DNA of 56,282 nucleotides from Desulfonauticus sp. (GTDB lineage Bacteria > Desulfobacterota > Desulfovibrionia > Desulfovibrionales > Desulfonatronovibrionaceae). The notes below the pieces were generated by a model, which saw only the letters and a program-made list of their open reading frames with translations, made no database searches and was not told where the DNA came from. Shown here one piece after another: positions 18,294 to 27,463 of this stretch. The position numbers were made by a program, and so were the translations under genes. The DNA lies in assembly GCA_030950395.1 (NCBI GenBank), contig JAUZRP010000041.1:1-56282 (forward strand), in the 5' to 3' direction. Within the stretch, counting starts at the first letter, position 1, and each line of letters opens with the position of its first letter.

Positions 18294-19175
18294 ATGCCTT
18301 ATTTTTCGGTTCAACACATAAAAGTTGATGCTAGTTATAATCAGCAAAAACTTATCTCCTTTCTAAAACAAAAAACTCAAGGAACTATACCCTACTCTGG
18401 CCTGATGAAGTGGATAAGGACAGGTCAAGTGCGGGTAAACAAGTCAAGGACGTCTCCATTTTATCGCCTTCAGGAAGGAGACGTGATAAGAATTCCCCCC
18501 TATTCAGCAGAAAAAACTTACCTCCAACCCCAAGTAGAAAAAACTTACAAACTAAACATTGTTTATGAAGATAGAAATTTGTTAATAATAGATAAACCGT
18601 GTGGTTTGCCGGTACACAAGGGTAGTAAAAATCTCTTTTCTCTTATGGACATAATAGCTAGTAATTATGGTAAACAAGGTTTTTTGCCTACCCCTGTACA
18701 CAGGCTGGATAAAGACACCTCTGGTCTGTTAATTTTGGCCAAAAGTTTCAAGACACTGAGAGAGCTACAAGCTCATTGGTCTTGCGTGCACAAATATTAT
18801 CTAACAAAAGTATGGGGAAAGTGGCCTTATCCAAAGCCAAAAGAATTTACCCACTACTTATACAAAACTAAAGGTAAAATCGTTATAGACAAACTCCAAG
18901 GAAAAAAATGCTCCTGTTACATTCACTTGTTAGCTCAAACTAAAAATTGTTCTATTTTAAAAATCAAACTCCTTACAGGAAGAACCAGACAACTACGAGC
19001 CCAACTCCACTTTCTAGGCCACCCCATCGTGGGCGATAAAAAATTTAACCCTACCTGCTCCTCTTCTACATTTTACCTACACGCTTATTGTCTTAAACTA
19101 CAAGACAAAACAATTATATCTCTGCCTAATTGGAAAAACATAGACTTTAATAGCCACACAAAGGACTTAAGTTGA
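18294..19175 (+). CDS. RluA-family 23S rRNA pseudouridine synthase (RluC/RluD-like)
   Basis: Isomerises uridine in rRNA. 293 residues: an N-terminal S4 RNA-binding domain (about 15-75; GQVRVNKSR), then the catalytic domain with VHRLDKDTSGLL, in which D139 is the nucleophile. The LLTGRTRQLRAQL motif lies near 225-237. It does not reveal which position is modified. It starts 35 bases after a terminator and stands alone. The next 265 bases (19176-19440) hold no gene; TTGACC/TTGACT hexamers near 19350 may belong to the aor promoter. Confidence 0.87.
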   Translation: MPYFSVQHIKVDASYNQQKLISFLKQKTQGTIPYSGLMKWIRTGQVRVNKSRTSPFYRLQEGDVIRIPPYSAEKTYLQPQVEKTYKLNIVYEDRNLLIIDKPCGLPVHKGSKNLFSLMDIIASNYGKQGFLPTPVHRLDKDTSGLLILAKSFKTLRELQAHWSCVHKYYLTKVWGKWPYPKPKEFTHYLYKTKGKIVIDKLQGKKCSCYIHLLAQTKNCSILKIKLLTGRTRQLRAQLHFLGHPIVGDKKFNPTCSSSTFYLHAYCLKLQDKTIISLPNWKNIDFNSHTKDLS

Positions 19176-19440
19176 CTATAAAAATAGCTATCCAACCCAC
19201 ATTTCTCTAGAACAACAAAAACTAATTTTCCCAACGAGTTATCCAAATTTTACCTACTAGACTTCAATAAAAAAATTTTCCCTACGGTCTTAATCAATGT
19301 AATCAAAATACAACATCCTAATCTTTGCAATCGCGTTAAAGCTTATATCTTTTTTGACCTAATTGACTTAAAAAATATTTAGACGTATCGTTCAGTTAAA
19401 TGTGATTTGGGACTTTAGCAACTTAAACAGGAGGTTTTTT

Positions 19441-21174
19441 ATGGATAAATTAATTAGGATCAATACCAAGACAAACGAGGTGGTGGTTGAGGATTTAAGT
19501 GAAGAGATGAGTTTACTTGGCGGAAGGGCTCTAACTTCTAAAATTATTCGTCAGGAAGTGCCGGGCAATTGCCATCCTTTAGGAGCAAGCAACAAATTAG
19601 TAATAGCTACAGGTATGCTTAGCGGCACTCCTTTGGCTAATTCTGGACGTATTTCTGTAGGAGCCAAATCCCCTCTTACCGGCGGAATTAAAGAAGCTAA
19701 TTCTGGTGGAGTATTTTCTCAAAAAATGGCCAAATTGGGTTTGCGAGGCCTTGTTTTGGAAGATAAACCTGAGGAAAAAACTACAAAGGTAATCTATATC
19801 AACAAAGATGGCGTGCAAATAGAAAACATGCCAGAACTGGCTAATTTAGGCACTTATGAAACCAGCAATAAGCTGTTTGAAAAATATGGTTCTAAGGTGG
19901 GTATCCTGGTCATAGGTCCTGCAGGGGAAAATTTGCGCCTTGCGGCCTCTATACAATTTACAGATCCAAAAGGTCGTCCTGCCAGGGCTGCTGGACGTGG
20001 TGGCCTTGGAGCTGTAATGGGATCAAAAGGCATTAAAGCTATCGTCATTGACGACAAGGATGCCCCAAGAGTCAAAATAGCCGATACTGAAGCCTTTAAG
20101 GCTGCGGCTAAAAGATGGGCAGAAATTTTACAAAAACATGCAGTAACAGGACAAGGCCTGCCTTCTTTTGGCACTGCTATCTTGATAAACATTATAAATG
20201 AAGCTGGCGCCTTGCCGACCAAAAATTTCCGTTTTGGTAGGTTTGAGAAAGCTGCAGACGTGAGTGGAGAAAAAATGGCTGAGCTCATTCAAAAACGCGG
20301 TGGGGTAGTCGCTGAAGGTTGTCATCCTGGCTGTATTATCAGATGCTCTCAAGCCTATGTAGATGAAAATGGAGAGTACATTACTTCTGGATTTGAATAC
20401 GAAACCATTTGGGCCTTAGGACCAAACACCTTAATAGACAATTTGGACGAACTAGCCCAACTGGATCGTTTATGTGATGATTTGGGCCTAGATACCATTG
20501 AAACCGGAAACACCATAGCTGTAGCTATGGAAGCTGGAGTTCTTTCCTGGGGTGATGGTCAAGCTGCTATAGAGTTATTAAAAAGGATTTACGATCCCAA
20601 TGATTATTTAGGGCGAATCATTGCCAATGGCTCTGCCTTTACCGGAGAAGCTTTTGGCATAGACCGGGTTCCTGTAGTCAAAAGACAGGCTCTACCAGCT
20701 TATGACCCCAGATCTGTTAAAGGAGTTGGCGTTACTTATGCCACCAGTCCCATGGGCGCTGATCACACTGCAGGGTATGCCGTGTGTCAAAACATTTTAA
20801 AAGTAGGAGGAGACATCAATCCTCTGAAAAAAGAAGGCAATATTGAAGTGTCCAAAAATCTGCAAATCGCTACAGCTGCTATTGATGCCACTGGTTTTTG
20901 TTTATTTGTAGCTTTTGCTGTGTTAGACACAGAAGACGCAATGGACACGATCGCCAAACTGCTTAGCGCCCGTTTTGGCAAGACTTTCACTGTGGATGAC
21001 ATCGTAAATCTAGGAATAAACACCTTAAAAGACGAGCTTGCTTTTAATAAAGACGCTGGTTTTACCAAGGCCCAAGATCAATTACCTGAGTTCTTTAGCA
21101 AAGAACCACTTCCTCCTCATAACACTGTCTGGGATTTTTCCATTGACGAACTACAAGCTGCAAAGGTAAACTAA
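19441..21174 (+). CDS. aor: Tungsten-type aldehyde:ferredoxin oxidoreductase
   Basis: Oxidises aldehydes to acids with ferredoxin, or the reverse, using a bis-tungstopterin cofactor and a 4Fe-4S cluster. 577 residues from ATG 19441, fixed by AGGAGG. The N-terminal AOR domain shows GGRALTSKI, SGRISVGAKSPLTG and GLGAVMGSKGIKA. Cysteines C294, C298 and C302 (CHPGCIIRC) plus a late cysteine in DATGFC give four cluster ligands. The two genes after it encode a MoaD-like sulfur carrier and a ThiF/MoeB-like enzyme, so cofactor supply is clustered with the enzyme. Confidence 0.93.
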   Translation: MDKLIRINTKTNEVVVEDLSEEMSLLGGRALTSKIIRQEVPGNCHPLGASNKLVIATGMLSGTPLANSGRISVGAKSPLTGGIKEANSGGVFSQKMAKLGLRGLVLEDKPEEKTTKVIYINKDGVQIENMPELANLGTYETSNKLFEKYGSKVGILVIGPAGENLRLAASIQFTDPKGRPARAAGRGGLGAVMGSKGIKAIVIDDKDAPRVKIADTEAFKAAAKRWAEILQKHAVTGQGLPSFGTAILINIINEAGALPTKNFRFGRFEKAADVSGEKMAELIQKRGGVVAEGCHPGCIIRCSQAYVDENGEYITSGFEYETIWALGPNTLIDNLDELAQLDRLCDDLGLDTIETGNTIAVAMEAGVLSWGDGQAAIELLKRIYDPNDYLGRIIANGSAFTGEAFGIDRVPVVKRQALPAYDPRSVKGVGVTYATSPMGADHTAGYAVCQNILKVGGDINPLKKEGNIEVSKNLQIATAAIDATGFCLFVAFAVLDTEDAMDTIAKLLSARFGKTFTVDDIVNLGINTLKDELAFNKDAGFTKAQDQLPEFFSKEPLPPHNTVWDFSIDELQAAKVN

Positions 21175-21201
21175 AATTTTACAAAAGATAAAGGATTATA
21201 G

Positions 21202-21254
21202 GGGTAAGTGTTAAGTGTTAAAAATTAGATTTAGGTAGTGCTTAACGCTTACCC
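21202..21254. repeat. Large hairpin between aor and the moaD-like gene
   Basis: GGGTAAGTGTTAAG (21202-21215) pairs with CTTAACGCTTACCC (21241-21254) over 14 positions with one G-T pair, enclosing 25 bases. No T tract follows. It could stabilise the 3' end of aor mRNA or be a mobile intergenic palindrome. Confidence 0.55.
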
Positions 21255-21281
21255 TAAATACTATTGTAAGGTAAGTTTTAT

Positions 21282-21503
21282 ATGTTAGAAGTAAAATGTT
21301 TTGCCACCTTACAGGACCATACGCCCGAGGGGGGTAAAATAGATTATCGTCCAGGCCTAACAGTTCGCGACGTGTTAAAAATGCTTGACATCCCAGAAGA
21401 AGAAGTAAAAGTGGTCTTTGTAAATGGAGAGTATAAGGATCTGGACACGTCTCTTCAAGATGGAGATCGCCTAGGCCTATTCCCTGCAGTAGGTGGAGGT
21501 TAA
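21282..21503 (+). CDS. MoaD/ThiS-like ubiquitin-fold sulfur carrier
   Basis: 73 residues with the small beta-grasp fold pattern (LTVRDVLKML, DRLGLFPAVGGG). It ends in GGG, so the terminal Gly-Gly needed for adenylation and thiocarboxylation is present. It probably donates sulfur to molybdopterin/tungstopterin for the adjacent aor. The stop overlaps the start of the thiF-like gene by 11 bases, so the carrier and its activating enzyme are translationally coupled. Confidence 0.85.
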   Translation: MLEVKCFATLQDHTPEGGKIDYRPGLTVRDVLKMLDIPEEEVKVVFVNGEYKDLDTSLQDGDRLGLFPAVGGG

Positions 21504-22245
21504 GTCTATTCTTCCTAACAAAAGTGTAAGACAAAAAATCTTAAAAGAGTTAAAAAGTCAGCACCTGCCTAACTTGTGGATAAAAAACTCTCAGGCTATT
21601 TCTCCTAAAGAACAAGCCTGTTTGTTTTCCAGCAAAGTATTGGTGGTAGGTTGTGGGGGGCTAGGCGGCTTTGTCTTAGAAATGTTGGCCAGAATTGGCG
21701 TGGGGACCCTTATTTTTGCAGATGGCGATCGTTTTGAAGAAAGTAATCTAAATAGACAACTCTATGCTTCTACTTCTAATCTGGGGCAAAACAAGGCCAA
21801 AGTAGCTCAAGCAAGACTTAAGCAAATCGCTCCTTTGTGTAGAGGGATTGCCATTCCTAGATATCTGAGCCTGCAAAACGTGGTTCGTATTTTACCAAAA
21901 TGTGATTTGGTCTTAGATTGCGTAGGTGGAATAGAATTTAAAGCAGAGCTCATTCATGTCTGCCAAAAACATCAACAAACACTCATTACAGGGGCAGTTG
22001 CTGGGTGGGAAGGATTTGTTAGCAGCATTACTGCAACATCAAAATCACCTCTAAGTTTTTTCTCTGGTGTTTCAACCAAAAGTGCTGAAAATACTCTGGG
22101 CACTCCTGTTACCTCTGTAAATCTTATAGCCACCCTTCAAGTGCAAGAGGCTATTTTATGGCTCACCCAAAAAAAACTATTGTGCCTAGATAAAGTCCTC
22201 TATGTTTCTTTAGATAGATTTGACTTTATGTGGCTAAAACTCTAA
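21493..22245 (+). CDS. ThiF/MoeB/HesA-family adenylyltransferase
   Basis: 250 residues from a GTG at 21493 inside the moaD-like gene. The ATP site VGCGGLGGFV (near 52-61), DGDRFEESNLNRQ and DLVLDCVGG are those of E1-like enzymes that adenylate the C-terminal glycine of MoaD or ThiS. The two CxxC zinc pairs of canonical MoeB are not evident, which places it with shorter HesA-like members. It is expected to activate the 73-residue protein encoded just upstream. Confidence 0.82.
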   Translation: MEVKSILPNKSVRQKILKELKSQHLPNLWIKNSQAISPKEQACLFSSKVLVVGCGGLGGFVLEMLARIGVGTLIFADGDRFEESNLNRQLYASTSNLGQNKAKVAQARLKQIAPLCRGIAIPRYLSLQNVVRILPKCDLVLDCVGGIEFKAELIHVCQKHQQTLITGAVAGWEGFVSSITATSKSPLSFFSGVSTKSAENTLGTPVTSVNLIATLQVQEAILWLTQKKLLCLDKVLYVSLDRFDFMWLKL

Positions 22246-22327
22246 CCGCCCGTAAACACACTCCCAAGTTCCCACCTACAACTTGTTTTTCCATAGTTAT
22301 CCCAAATAACTGAACATAATTACAAAT

Positions 22328-22372
22328 AACCCACCAATCACTAATCACCAATTACCAATTACAAATTACAAA
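22328..22372. repeat. Intergenic ATTACCAATTAC/AATCACTAATCACC repeat, copy 3
   Basis: CCACCAATCACTAATCACC is followed by AATTACCAATTACAAATTAC. It is the reverse-complement orientation of the repeat at 261. It lies in the 196-base gap before the LOG gene, which otherwise shows nothing. Confidence 0.5.
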
Positions 22373-22441
22373 AACTAAAAAACTTGCGTTAAGCTCAAGA
22401 AGTGGCTACAAGTGGGTAAAAGCGAAAAATGAGGTAAAAGT

Positions 22442-23095
22442 ATGAGCTCCAAACAATATGTAATTGACGACTTATCCAACAAAGAGGCCTGGCGATTGTT
22501 TAGAATTATGGCCGAATTTGTAGACGGCTTTGAAAGTCTAAACGAACTTGGTCCTGCTATTTCAATTTTTGGTTCAGCCAGAGTTTCCCCTGAGGACAAA
22601 AGCTATAAGCAGGCTTATGAAATAGCCCACAAACTAGCCAAAAGTGGTTATGCAGTTATCACCGGCGGCGGTCCTGGCATCATGGAAGCAGGAAATAAAG
22701 GAGCTCATGATGCTGGAGGAGTAGCCGTAGGTCTAAACATTCAACTCCCCTTTGAACAAAAGCCCAATGACTATGCTACTATCAGCTGTGAATTTAAGTA
22801 CTTTTTTGTGCGCAAAGTTATGTTTATTAAATATTCCATGGGCTACATAGTGATGCCAGGAGGATTTGGCACTCTAGACGAATTAAGCGAAGCTCTGGTG
22901 CTTACTCAAACCAAACGCATTAAACCTTTTCCCATTATTTTATTTGACAAAGAATTTTGGAACCCCTTGGTAGATTGGTTTAAAAATACCCTATTACAAA
23001 AAAAATGTATTTCCCCAAAAGACCTCGAACTATTCTGGGTAGTAGACGACGTGGACGAAGCAGTGTCCATTATTAAAAAATTCGTAATAATTTAA
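22442..23095 (+). CDS. LOG-family protein (putative nucleoside-5'-monophosphate phosphoribohydrolase)
   Basis: 217 residues with the Rossmann-fold LOG signatures: SIFGSARVSPED, GGGPGIMEAGNKGA (about 79-92) and PGGFGTLDELSE (about 139-150). Members were long called lysine decarboxylase-like; characterised ones hydrolyse cytokinin ribotides or other nucleotides to base plus ribose-5-phosphate. The physiological substrate in this bacterium is unknown. It is a single gene; the following 200 bases to 23295 hold no gene. Confidence 0.85.
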   Translation: MSSKQYVIDDLSNKEAWRLFRIMAEFVDGFESLNELGPAISIFGSARVSPEDKSYKQAYEIAHKLAKSGYAVITGGGPGIMEAGNKGAHDAGGVAVGLNIQLPFEQKPNDYATISCEFKYFFVRKVMFIKYSMGYIVMPGGFGTLDELSEALVLTQTKRIKPFPIILFDKEFWNPLVDWFKNTLLQKKCISPKDLELFWVVDDVDEAVSIIKKFVII

Positions 23096-23295
23096 ACCGT
23101 TATCCATCTCTAGAATTTGTTTTCTTGAAACAAAAGGATATAAAAAATGGGGAGGTAAAATAGACAAAATAGCTCTAAGCTAAAAGCAAGACAATGGGCG
23201 CATATAAACTAGACGGAACATTTTTCTGGTGAGAAAATAAATATTTCTTAATAATCTATATCCAACAAATAGAGACAAAAAAACAAAAACGTAGT

Positions 23296-23952
23296 ATGGA
23301 CAATCCTTTTAAAAAATTACCTAAAAATAAATTTCCAGAAAAAAGGGCTACGTTCTCAAAAGGTGGCCCAAAAATTGATCGAGATAAAGATGTTGAACTA
23401 TTTTTGCAAGCAGTGTCTGACGTAAAGCCTCTATCTAAAAAAGGACCTGAGGTAGTAGTCAAAAAATCTCCTCCCAGAGCCAAAAATAAGGACAGTGCCT
23501 TGGAAAAATTTTTACAGGGGGACTTTGAATTTTCGGTTGAATATACAGGGGAATATGTGCAAGGCTCTGTAAAGGGGGTAAATTTAAAAATTTTAAATAA
23601 GCTCAAAAGAGGAGAATTTAGCGTTCAAGCCCACCTGGATTTGCATGGTTTCACTCTAGACGATGCCAATTTTGCCCTTTTGGATTTTGTTCGAAACAAT
23701 TACTTTCAAAATAAACGTTGTCTTCTGATAGTAACAGGAAGAGGATTAAACTCGCCTGGGGGCATAAGTTTGCTCAAACGAGAAGTCCAATTCTGGCTCA
23801 CCCGCGATCCTTTAAAACGCATAGTGCTTGCTTTTTGTTCTGCTCTACCCAAACACGGAGGAAGTGGAGCCATATACGTACTTTTGCGAAAATATAAAAA
23901 AACTAGGGGTAAAATCCTTTGGGATAGATGGTTATATCCTGAGGAAGGATAG
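23296..23952 (+). CDS. Smr-domain protein
   Basis: 218 residues. A Lys/Pro-rich, low-complexity N-terminus (about 1-85) precedes a C-terminal Smr (MutS2-related) nuclease domain. The domain shows LDLHGFTLDDA, LIVTGRGLNSPGG and HGGSGAIYVLL. Smr domains nick or bind branched nucleic acids or act on RNA; stand-alone Smr proteins are poorly defined. It lies 3 bases before the RNA methyltransferase gene, so the two are co-transcribed. Confidence 0.85.
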   Translation: MDNPFKKLPKNKFPEKRATFSKGGPKIDRDKDVELFLQAVSDVKPLSKKGPEVVVKKSPPRAKNKDSALEKFLQGDFEFSVEYTGEYVQGSVKGVNLKILNKLKRGEFSVQAHLDLHGFTLDDANFALLDFVRNNYFQNKRCLLIVTGRGLNSPGGISLLKREVQFWLTRDPLKRIVLAFCSALPKHGGSGAIYVLLRKYKKTRGKILWDRWLYPEEG

Positions 23953-23955
23953 AGC

Positions 23956-25101
23956 TTGGAACTCTACATAGAAAAACTTATCTGGAGAGGACGAGGACTG
24001 GCCAAAAGCAAAGATGGGCAGATAATCCTAGTAGATCCACCGGTATTTCCAAAAGAACGGGTACAGGTAAATCTACATACCGTAAAAAAAGATTATGCTC
24101 AGGCCAAAGTAATTTCTATCTTAACCTCTCATCCTGACAGAAGAAAACACCCCTGTCCGTATGCTGGGACATGTGGAGGATGCTCTTTTGGACATATTAA
24201 AGCCAAACAAGCTCTAAAACTAAAATACTCCATTTTACAAGACGCTTTATCTCGCTCTAAATTAAGATCAATTTGTCAACACGTGCCCGTGCAGGTGATC
24301 AATGCTGCCAAAAGCTGGAGATACCGTTATAGAGGACAAATTTTTATTCAAAACGGCCTTCCCTGTTTAAAAAAAATGTCTTCTAGACAAAACATACCTA
24401 TTTCAGATTGTCTTTTATTTATAAAACAATTGGGAACTAACTTAAAAACTTTGGCCTCCTCTAAAAAAAATGGCAAATACACTGTAATCTCCAATGGAAA
24501 TCAAGTCGCTATTGCTGGAGACAACAAAATTTTGGATTTTAAACTCACTGCTTTTCCTTTGACTTTTTTCTTTTCTGCAGACCATTTTTTTCAAGCCAAT
24601 TGGCATCTCAATCAAAAACTAATTGAAATCGTTTGCAATAACTTAAAGCACGAGGAAAAAATTATAGACTTATACGCAGGAGCAGGTAACTTTGCCCTCC
24701 CCCTGGCCTGGCTAAAGAAAAAAGTCTTGGCTCTAGAGCAAAACAAAGCTAGCATTACACTTGGTCAACAAACAGCTGCCCTCCACGGCCTAAAAGTGCA
24801 GTTTCACCAGGCCAATCTAAACCAAAATTGTGATCTAATTCACCAGTTCCAACCCGAAGCAGTAGTGATAGACCCACCAAGATCCGGAGCCCCTTTTCTA
24901 AAACACATCCTAAAACAGACTCACTTAAAAAAAATCATCTGGGTCTCTTGTGATATTGTAAATAGTTTAAGAGACATCACCCCTTTTGTGCTGGATCACG
25001 GATACCAAGTTGAAAAGCTCTTCTTATTAGACATGTTCCCCCAAACCTGGCACTTTGAGGTGGTGTTTGTGCTCAAGGCCAAAAAACAACTTTCTCCATA
25101 A
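23956..25101 (+). CDS. RlmD/RumA-type RNA (uracil-C5) methyltransferase
   Basis: 381 residues starting with TTG at 23956, three bases after the Smr gene. A TRAM-like N-terminal domain is followed by Fe-S cysteines C67, C73 and C76 (CPYAGTCGGC) and a later cysteine in SDC. The SAM site is IIDLYAGAGNFALPL. DPPRSGA and the nucleophile in WVSCD complete the TrmA/RumA family pattern. It makes 5-methyluridine in 23S rRNA or tRNA; the exact target cannot be assigned. An AATCACTAATTTC-type repeat follows. Confidence 0.85.
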   Translation: MELYIEKLIWRGRGLAKSKDGQIILVDPPVFPKERVQVNLHTVKKDYAQAKVISILTSHPDRRKHPCPYAGTCGGCSFGHIKAKQALKLKYSILQDALSRSKLRSICQHVPVQVINAAKSWRYRYRGQIFIQNGLPCLKKMSSRQNIPISDCLLFIKQLGTNLKTLASSKKNGKYTVISNGNQVAIAGDNKILDFKLTAFPLTFFFSADHFFQANWHLNQKLIEIVCNNLKHEEKIIDLYAGAGNFALPLAWLKKKVLALEQNKASITLGQQTAALHGLKVQFHQANLNQNCDLIHQFQPEAVVIDPPRSGAPFLKHILKQTHLKKIIWVSCDIVNSLRDITPFVLDHGYQVEKLFLLDMFPQTWHFEVVFVLKAKKQLSP

Positions 25102-25137
25102 CCAATCACTAATTTCTAAGCATTGATTACTAATTTC
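25100..25137. repeat. Intergenic AATCACTAATT/GATTACTAATT repeat, copy 4
   Basis: ACCAATCACTAATTTC followed by GATTACTAATTTC lies between the RNA methyltransferase stop and the tRNA-Val promoter. It belongs to the same family as the repeats at 261 and 22328. Confidence 0.4.
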
Positions 25138-25166
25138 TTGACAGACTTCAAGATGTTTTGTTAGAT
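25138..25166 (+). promoter_or_regulatory. Putative sigma-70 promoter for tRNA-Val
   Basis: A perfect -35 TTGACA (25138-25143), a 17-base spacer and TTAGAT (25161-25166) end 15 bases before the mature tRNA. Confidence 0.5.
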
Positions 25167-25181
25167 ATTTTTTTTATTTTT

Positions 25182-25256
25182 AGGCGCGTAGCTCAGGGGG
25201 AGAGCACTTGCTTGACGCGCAAGGGGTCAGGAGTTCAAATCTCCTCGCGCCTACCA
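25182..25256 (+). tRNA. tRNA-Val (GAC)
   Basis: Acceptor AGGCGCG (25182-25188) pairs with CGCGCCT (25246-25252). D stem GCTC/GAGC, anticodon stem CTTGC/GCAAG with loop TTGACGC (anticodon GAC), and T stem AGGAG/CTCCT with TTCAAAT loop are all present. CCA is encoded. Confidence 0.95.
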
Positions 25257-25268
25257 TAAAGCTGATAA

Positions 25269-25289
25269 AGGGAGGCTTTTGGCCTCCCT
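25269..25289 (+). terminator. GC-rich hairpin after tRNA-Val
   Basis: A perfect 8-bp stem AGGGAGGC/GCCTCCCT with loop TTTTG lies 12 bases after the tRNA. It lacks a T run (AAAATG follows), so it may act as a processing barrier or weak terminator. Confidence 0.55.
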
Positions 25290-25443
25290 AAAATGTTTAA
25301 ACTCAAAATACTTTGGGGCAGTTATTAAAAAATTCTAGCTAGATTTTCGCTAACTGAAAAAATATTTTTATTCAGCTCTAAAGAATTTTTGTTCTTTCTG
25401 GCTGGAGGGTATCCTACTTGAGTAAAAATTATGCAAAGCCGCA

Positions 25444-25484
25444 TCTGGATTTGCCCGAACAGGGTCGACATAGGGATGTCCAGA
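25444..25484 (+). promoter_or_regulatory. Possible structured leader of the thrS operon
   Basis: TCTG (25444-25447) can pair with CAGA (25481-25484), enclosing two small hairpins: CCC/GGG (25454-25464) and GACAT-AGGG-ATGTC (25467-25480). The arrangement is a three-way junction 35 bases before the thrS start. It may be a regulatory leader; stems are short and the call is tentative. Confidence 0.3.
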
Positions 25485-25519
25485 GATTTTAATTAACTAC
25501 ATTATTTTTTTGGGAAATT

Positions 25520-27463
25520 ATGAGCACGATTACCATAAAAGATTTAGAAAAGAGTGTGGAGTTTGGTCCCAAGGACACTTTTCAAAAGTTGTTAGATCTA
25601 TTTTCTGGTAAAAAGGCCAAAAAAATTATTGCCTTTAAAACAGGCACTGCAGTGTTTGATTTACAAAGAGTTATTCCGCCAGATTGTCAAACAGTAGAGG
25701 CAGTGTTTATAGATAGTCCTTTGGGTTTAGAGATTTTGCGGCACAGTGCTGCCCACGTAATGGCTGATGCGGTAAAAAAACTTTTTCCTTCAGCCAAAGT
25801 TACTATTGGTCCTGCAATTGAAAATGGTTTTTATTATGATTTTGATTACGAGCGTGCTTTTACTCCTGAGGACTTAGAAAAAATAGAGCAGGAAATGGCC
25901 AAAACCATTAGTGCAGATCTACCTTTTGTGCGCGAGGAAGTATCTGCAGAAGAAGCCAAAAAACTGTTCTTAAAATTAAACGAAACTTACAAATTGGAAC
26001 TTATAGATGATATAGGAGAGCCTGTTGTTTCTTTGTACAGGCATGGCGAATTCGTAGATCTATGTAGAGGTCCACATCTACCTAGTACGGGCTACATCAA
26101 GGCCTTTAAGTTGACTTCTGTGGCCGGTGCTTACTGGCGAGGAGATGAAACCAAGCCCATGTTGCAACGCATTTACGGCACGGCCTTTGCTTCGCCAAAA
26201 GATTTAAAAAAGTATCTCTTTCAACTAGAAGAAGCCAAAAAACGGGACCATCGCAAATTAGGAGTGCAGCTGGATTTATTCAGTTTTTCTGATGAAGCAG
26301 GACCTGGCATGCCCATTTTTCATCCTAAAGGGGCTTTGATTAGAGCTATTCTAGAAGATTTTGAGATCAAAGAACATTTAAGGCGAGGCTACGAAATAGT
26401 AAGAGGTCCCAGGTTGCTCAGGCAAGAATTATGGAAAAGATCTGGACATTACGATAACTATAGAGAAAACATGTATTTTACTGAAATAGACGGTCAGGTA
26501 TATGGTCTAAAACCTATGAACTGTCTATCTCACATGCTCATTTACAAGTCCAAATTGCGTAGTTATAGGGATTTGCCCATTCGTTATTTTGAATTAGGCA
26601 CGGTCAATAGGCACGAAAAGTCTGGAGTGCTCCACGGATTACTGCGGGTAAGGCAATTTACTCAGGATGATGCTCATATTTTGTGCCGTCCAGATCAATT
26701 GCAAGAGGAAATTATAGGTGTCTTGAAATTTGTTCAAGATGTAATGGGGATTTTTGGCTTTGAGTACGAATTGGAGATTAGCACCAGACCAGAAAAGTCC
26801 ATTGGTTCTGATGAAGATTGGGAAAGGGCAACTTTAGCTCTTACCAATGCTCTGGAAAGTTTAAACCTCAATTATGACATTTGCCCGGGGGAAGGTGCTT
26901 TTTACGGCCCTAAGATTGACATCAAGCTAAAAGATGCTTTAGGTAGGAAATGGCAGTGCTCTACTATTCAATGTGATTTTACCTTGCCAGAGCGTTTTGA
27001 CCTGTTTTACATTGGTGAAGACGGCGAAAAACATAGACCTGTCATGTTACACAGGGTTATTTTGGGGGCCATAGAGCGCTTTATGGGAGTTTTAATAGAG
27101 CATTATGCGGGTGCGTTTCCGGTATGGCTTGCTCCTGTACAGGCAAAAATTTTGGCCATTACTGACGATCAGGCAGAATATGCCAGCAAAGTATATAACC
27201 ATCTGAGACAGGCAGGTCTTAGGGTGGAAGTAGATTTGAGAAGAGAAAAATTAGGTTACAAAGTAAGAGAAGCCCAGCTAGAAAAAATACCTTACATTTT
27301 GGTGGTAGGAGAAAAAGAAGTTCAGGATCAGGGTGTAAACGTTCGCCTACGCGGCGGTAAAAATATAGGTTTTAAAACTTTAAAGGAAGTTGTAGATTTA
27401 ATCTACAACGACATGGACGAACCATTTAAACAGGGAGGAATTAGCTATAGGTACCTCTACTAG
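25520..27463 (+). CDS. thrS: Threonine--tRNA ligase
   Basis: Class II synthetase that charges tRNA-Thr. 647 residues: TGS-like N-terminal domain (about 1-70), editing domain with [10 protein letters not shown] and an SxxLxxxxC-like DLCRGPH region, catalytic core with MNCLSHM and motif 2 around [13 protein letters not shown] and [12 protein letters not shown], motif 3 [12 protein letters not shown], and a C-terminal anticodon-binding domain. Length is normal. The 3' end contains the ribosome site and start of infC, so the two are tightly linked, in the order thrS-infC-rpmI-rplT-pheS-pheT known from many bacteria. Confidence 0.96.
   Translation: MSTITIKDLEKSVEFGPKDTFQKLLDLFSGKKAKKIIAFKTGTAVFDLQRVIPPDCQTVEAVFIDSPLGLEILRHSAAHVMADAVKKLFPSAKVTIGPAIENGFYYDFDYERAFTPEDLEKIEQEMAKTISADLPFVREEVSAEEAKKLFLKLNETYKLELIDDIGEPVVSLYRHGEFVDLCRGPHLPSTGYIKAFKLTSVAGAYWRGDETKPMLQRIYGTAFASPKDLKKYLFQLEEAKKRDHRKLGVQLDLFSFSDEAGPGMPIFHPKGALIRAILEDFEIKEHLRRGYEIVRGPRLLRQELWKRSGHYDNYRENMYFTEIDGQVYGLKPMNCLSHMLIYKSKLRSYRDLPIRYFELGTVNRHEKSGVLHGLLRVRQFTQDDAHILCRPDQLQEEIIGVLKFVQDVMGIFGFEYELEISTRPEKSIGSDEDWERATLALTNALESLNLNYDICPGEGAFYGPKIDIKLKDALGRKWQCSTIQCDFTLPERFDLFYIGEDGEKHRPVMLHRVILGAIERFMGVLIEHYAGAFPVWLAPVQAKILAITDDQAEYASKVYNHLRQAGLRVEVDLRREKLGYKVREAQLEKIPYILVVGEKEVQDQGVNVRLRGGKNIGFKTLKEVVDLIYNDMDEPFKQGGISYRYLY
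27433..27449 (+). promoter_or_regulatory. infC ribosome site and AUA start inside thrS
   Basis: GGGAGGA (27433-27439) is a near-perfect Shine-Dalgarno, seven bases before ATA at 27447. This ATA is the only plausible start in the infC frame upstream of the conserved IF3 N-terminal region; no ATG, GTG or TTG occurs there. Confidence 0.65.

Noticed and set aside
25290-25519. T-box riboswitch in the thrS leader
   Set aside because: No T-box-like TGGnACCGCG sequence and no antiterminator/terminator pair.
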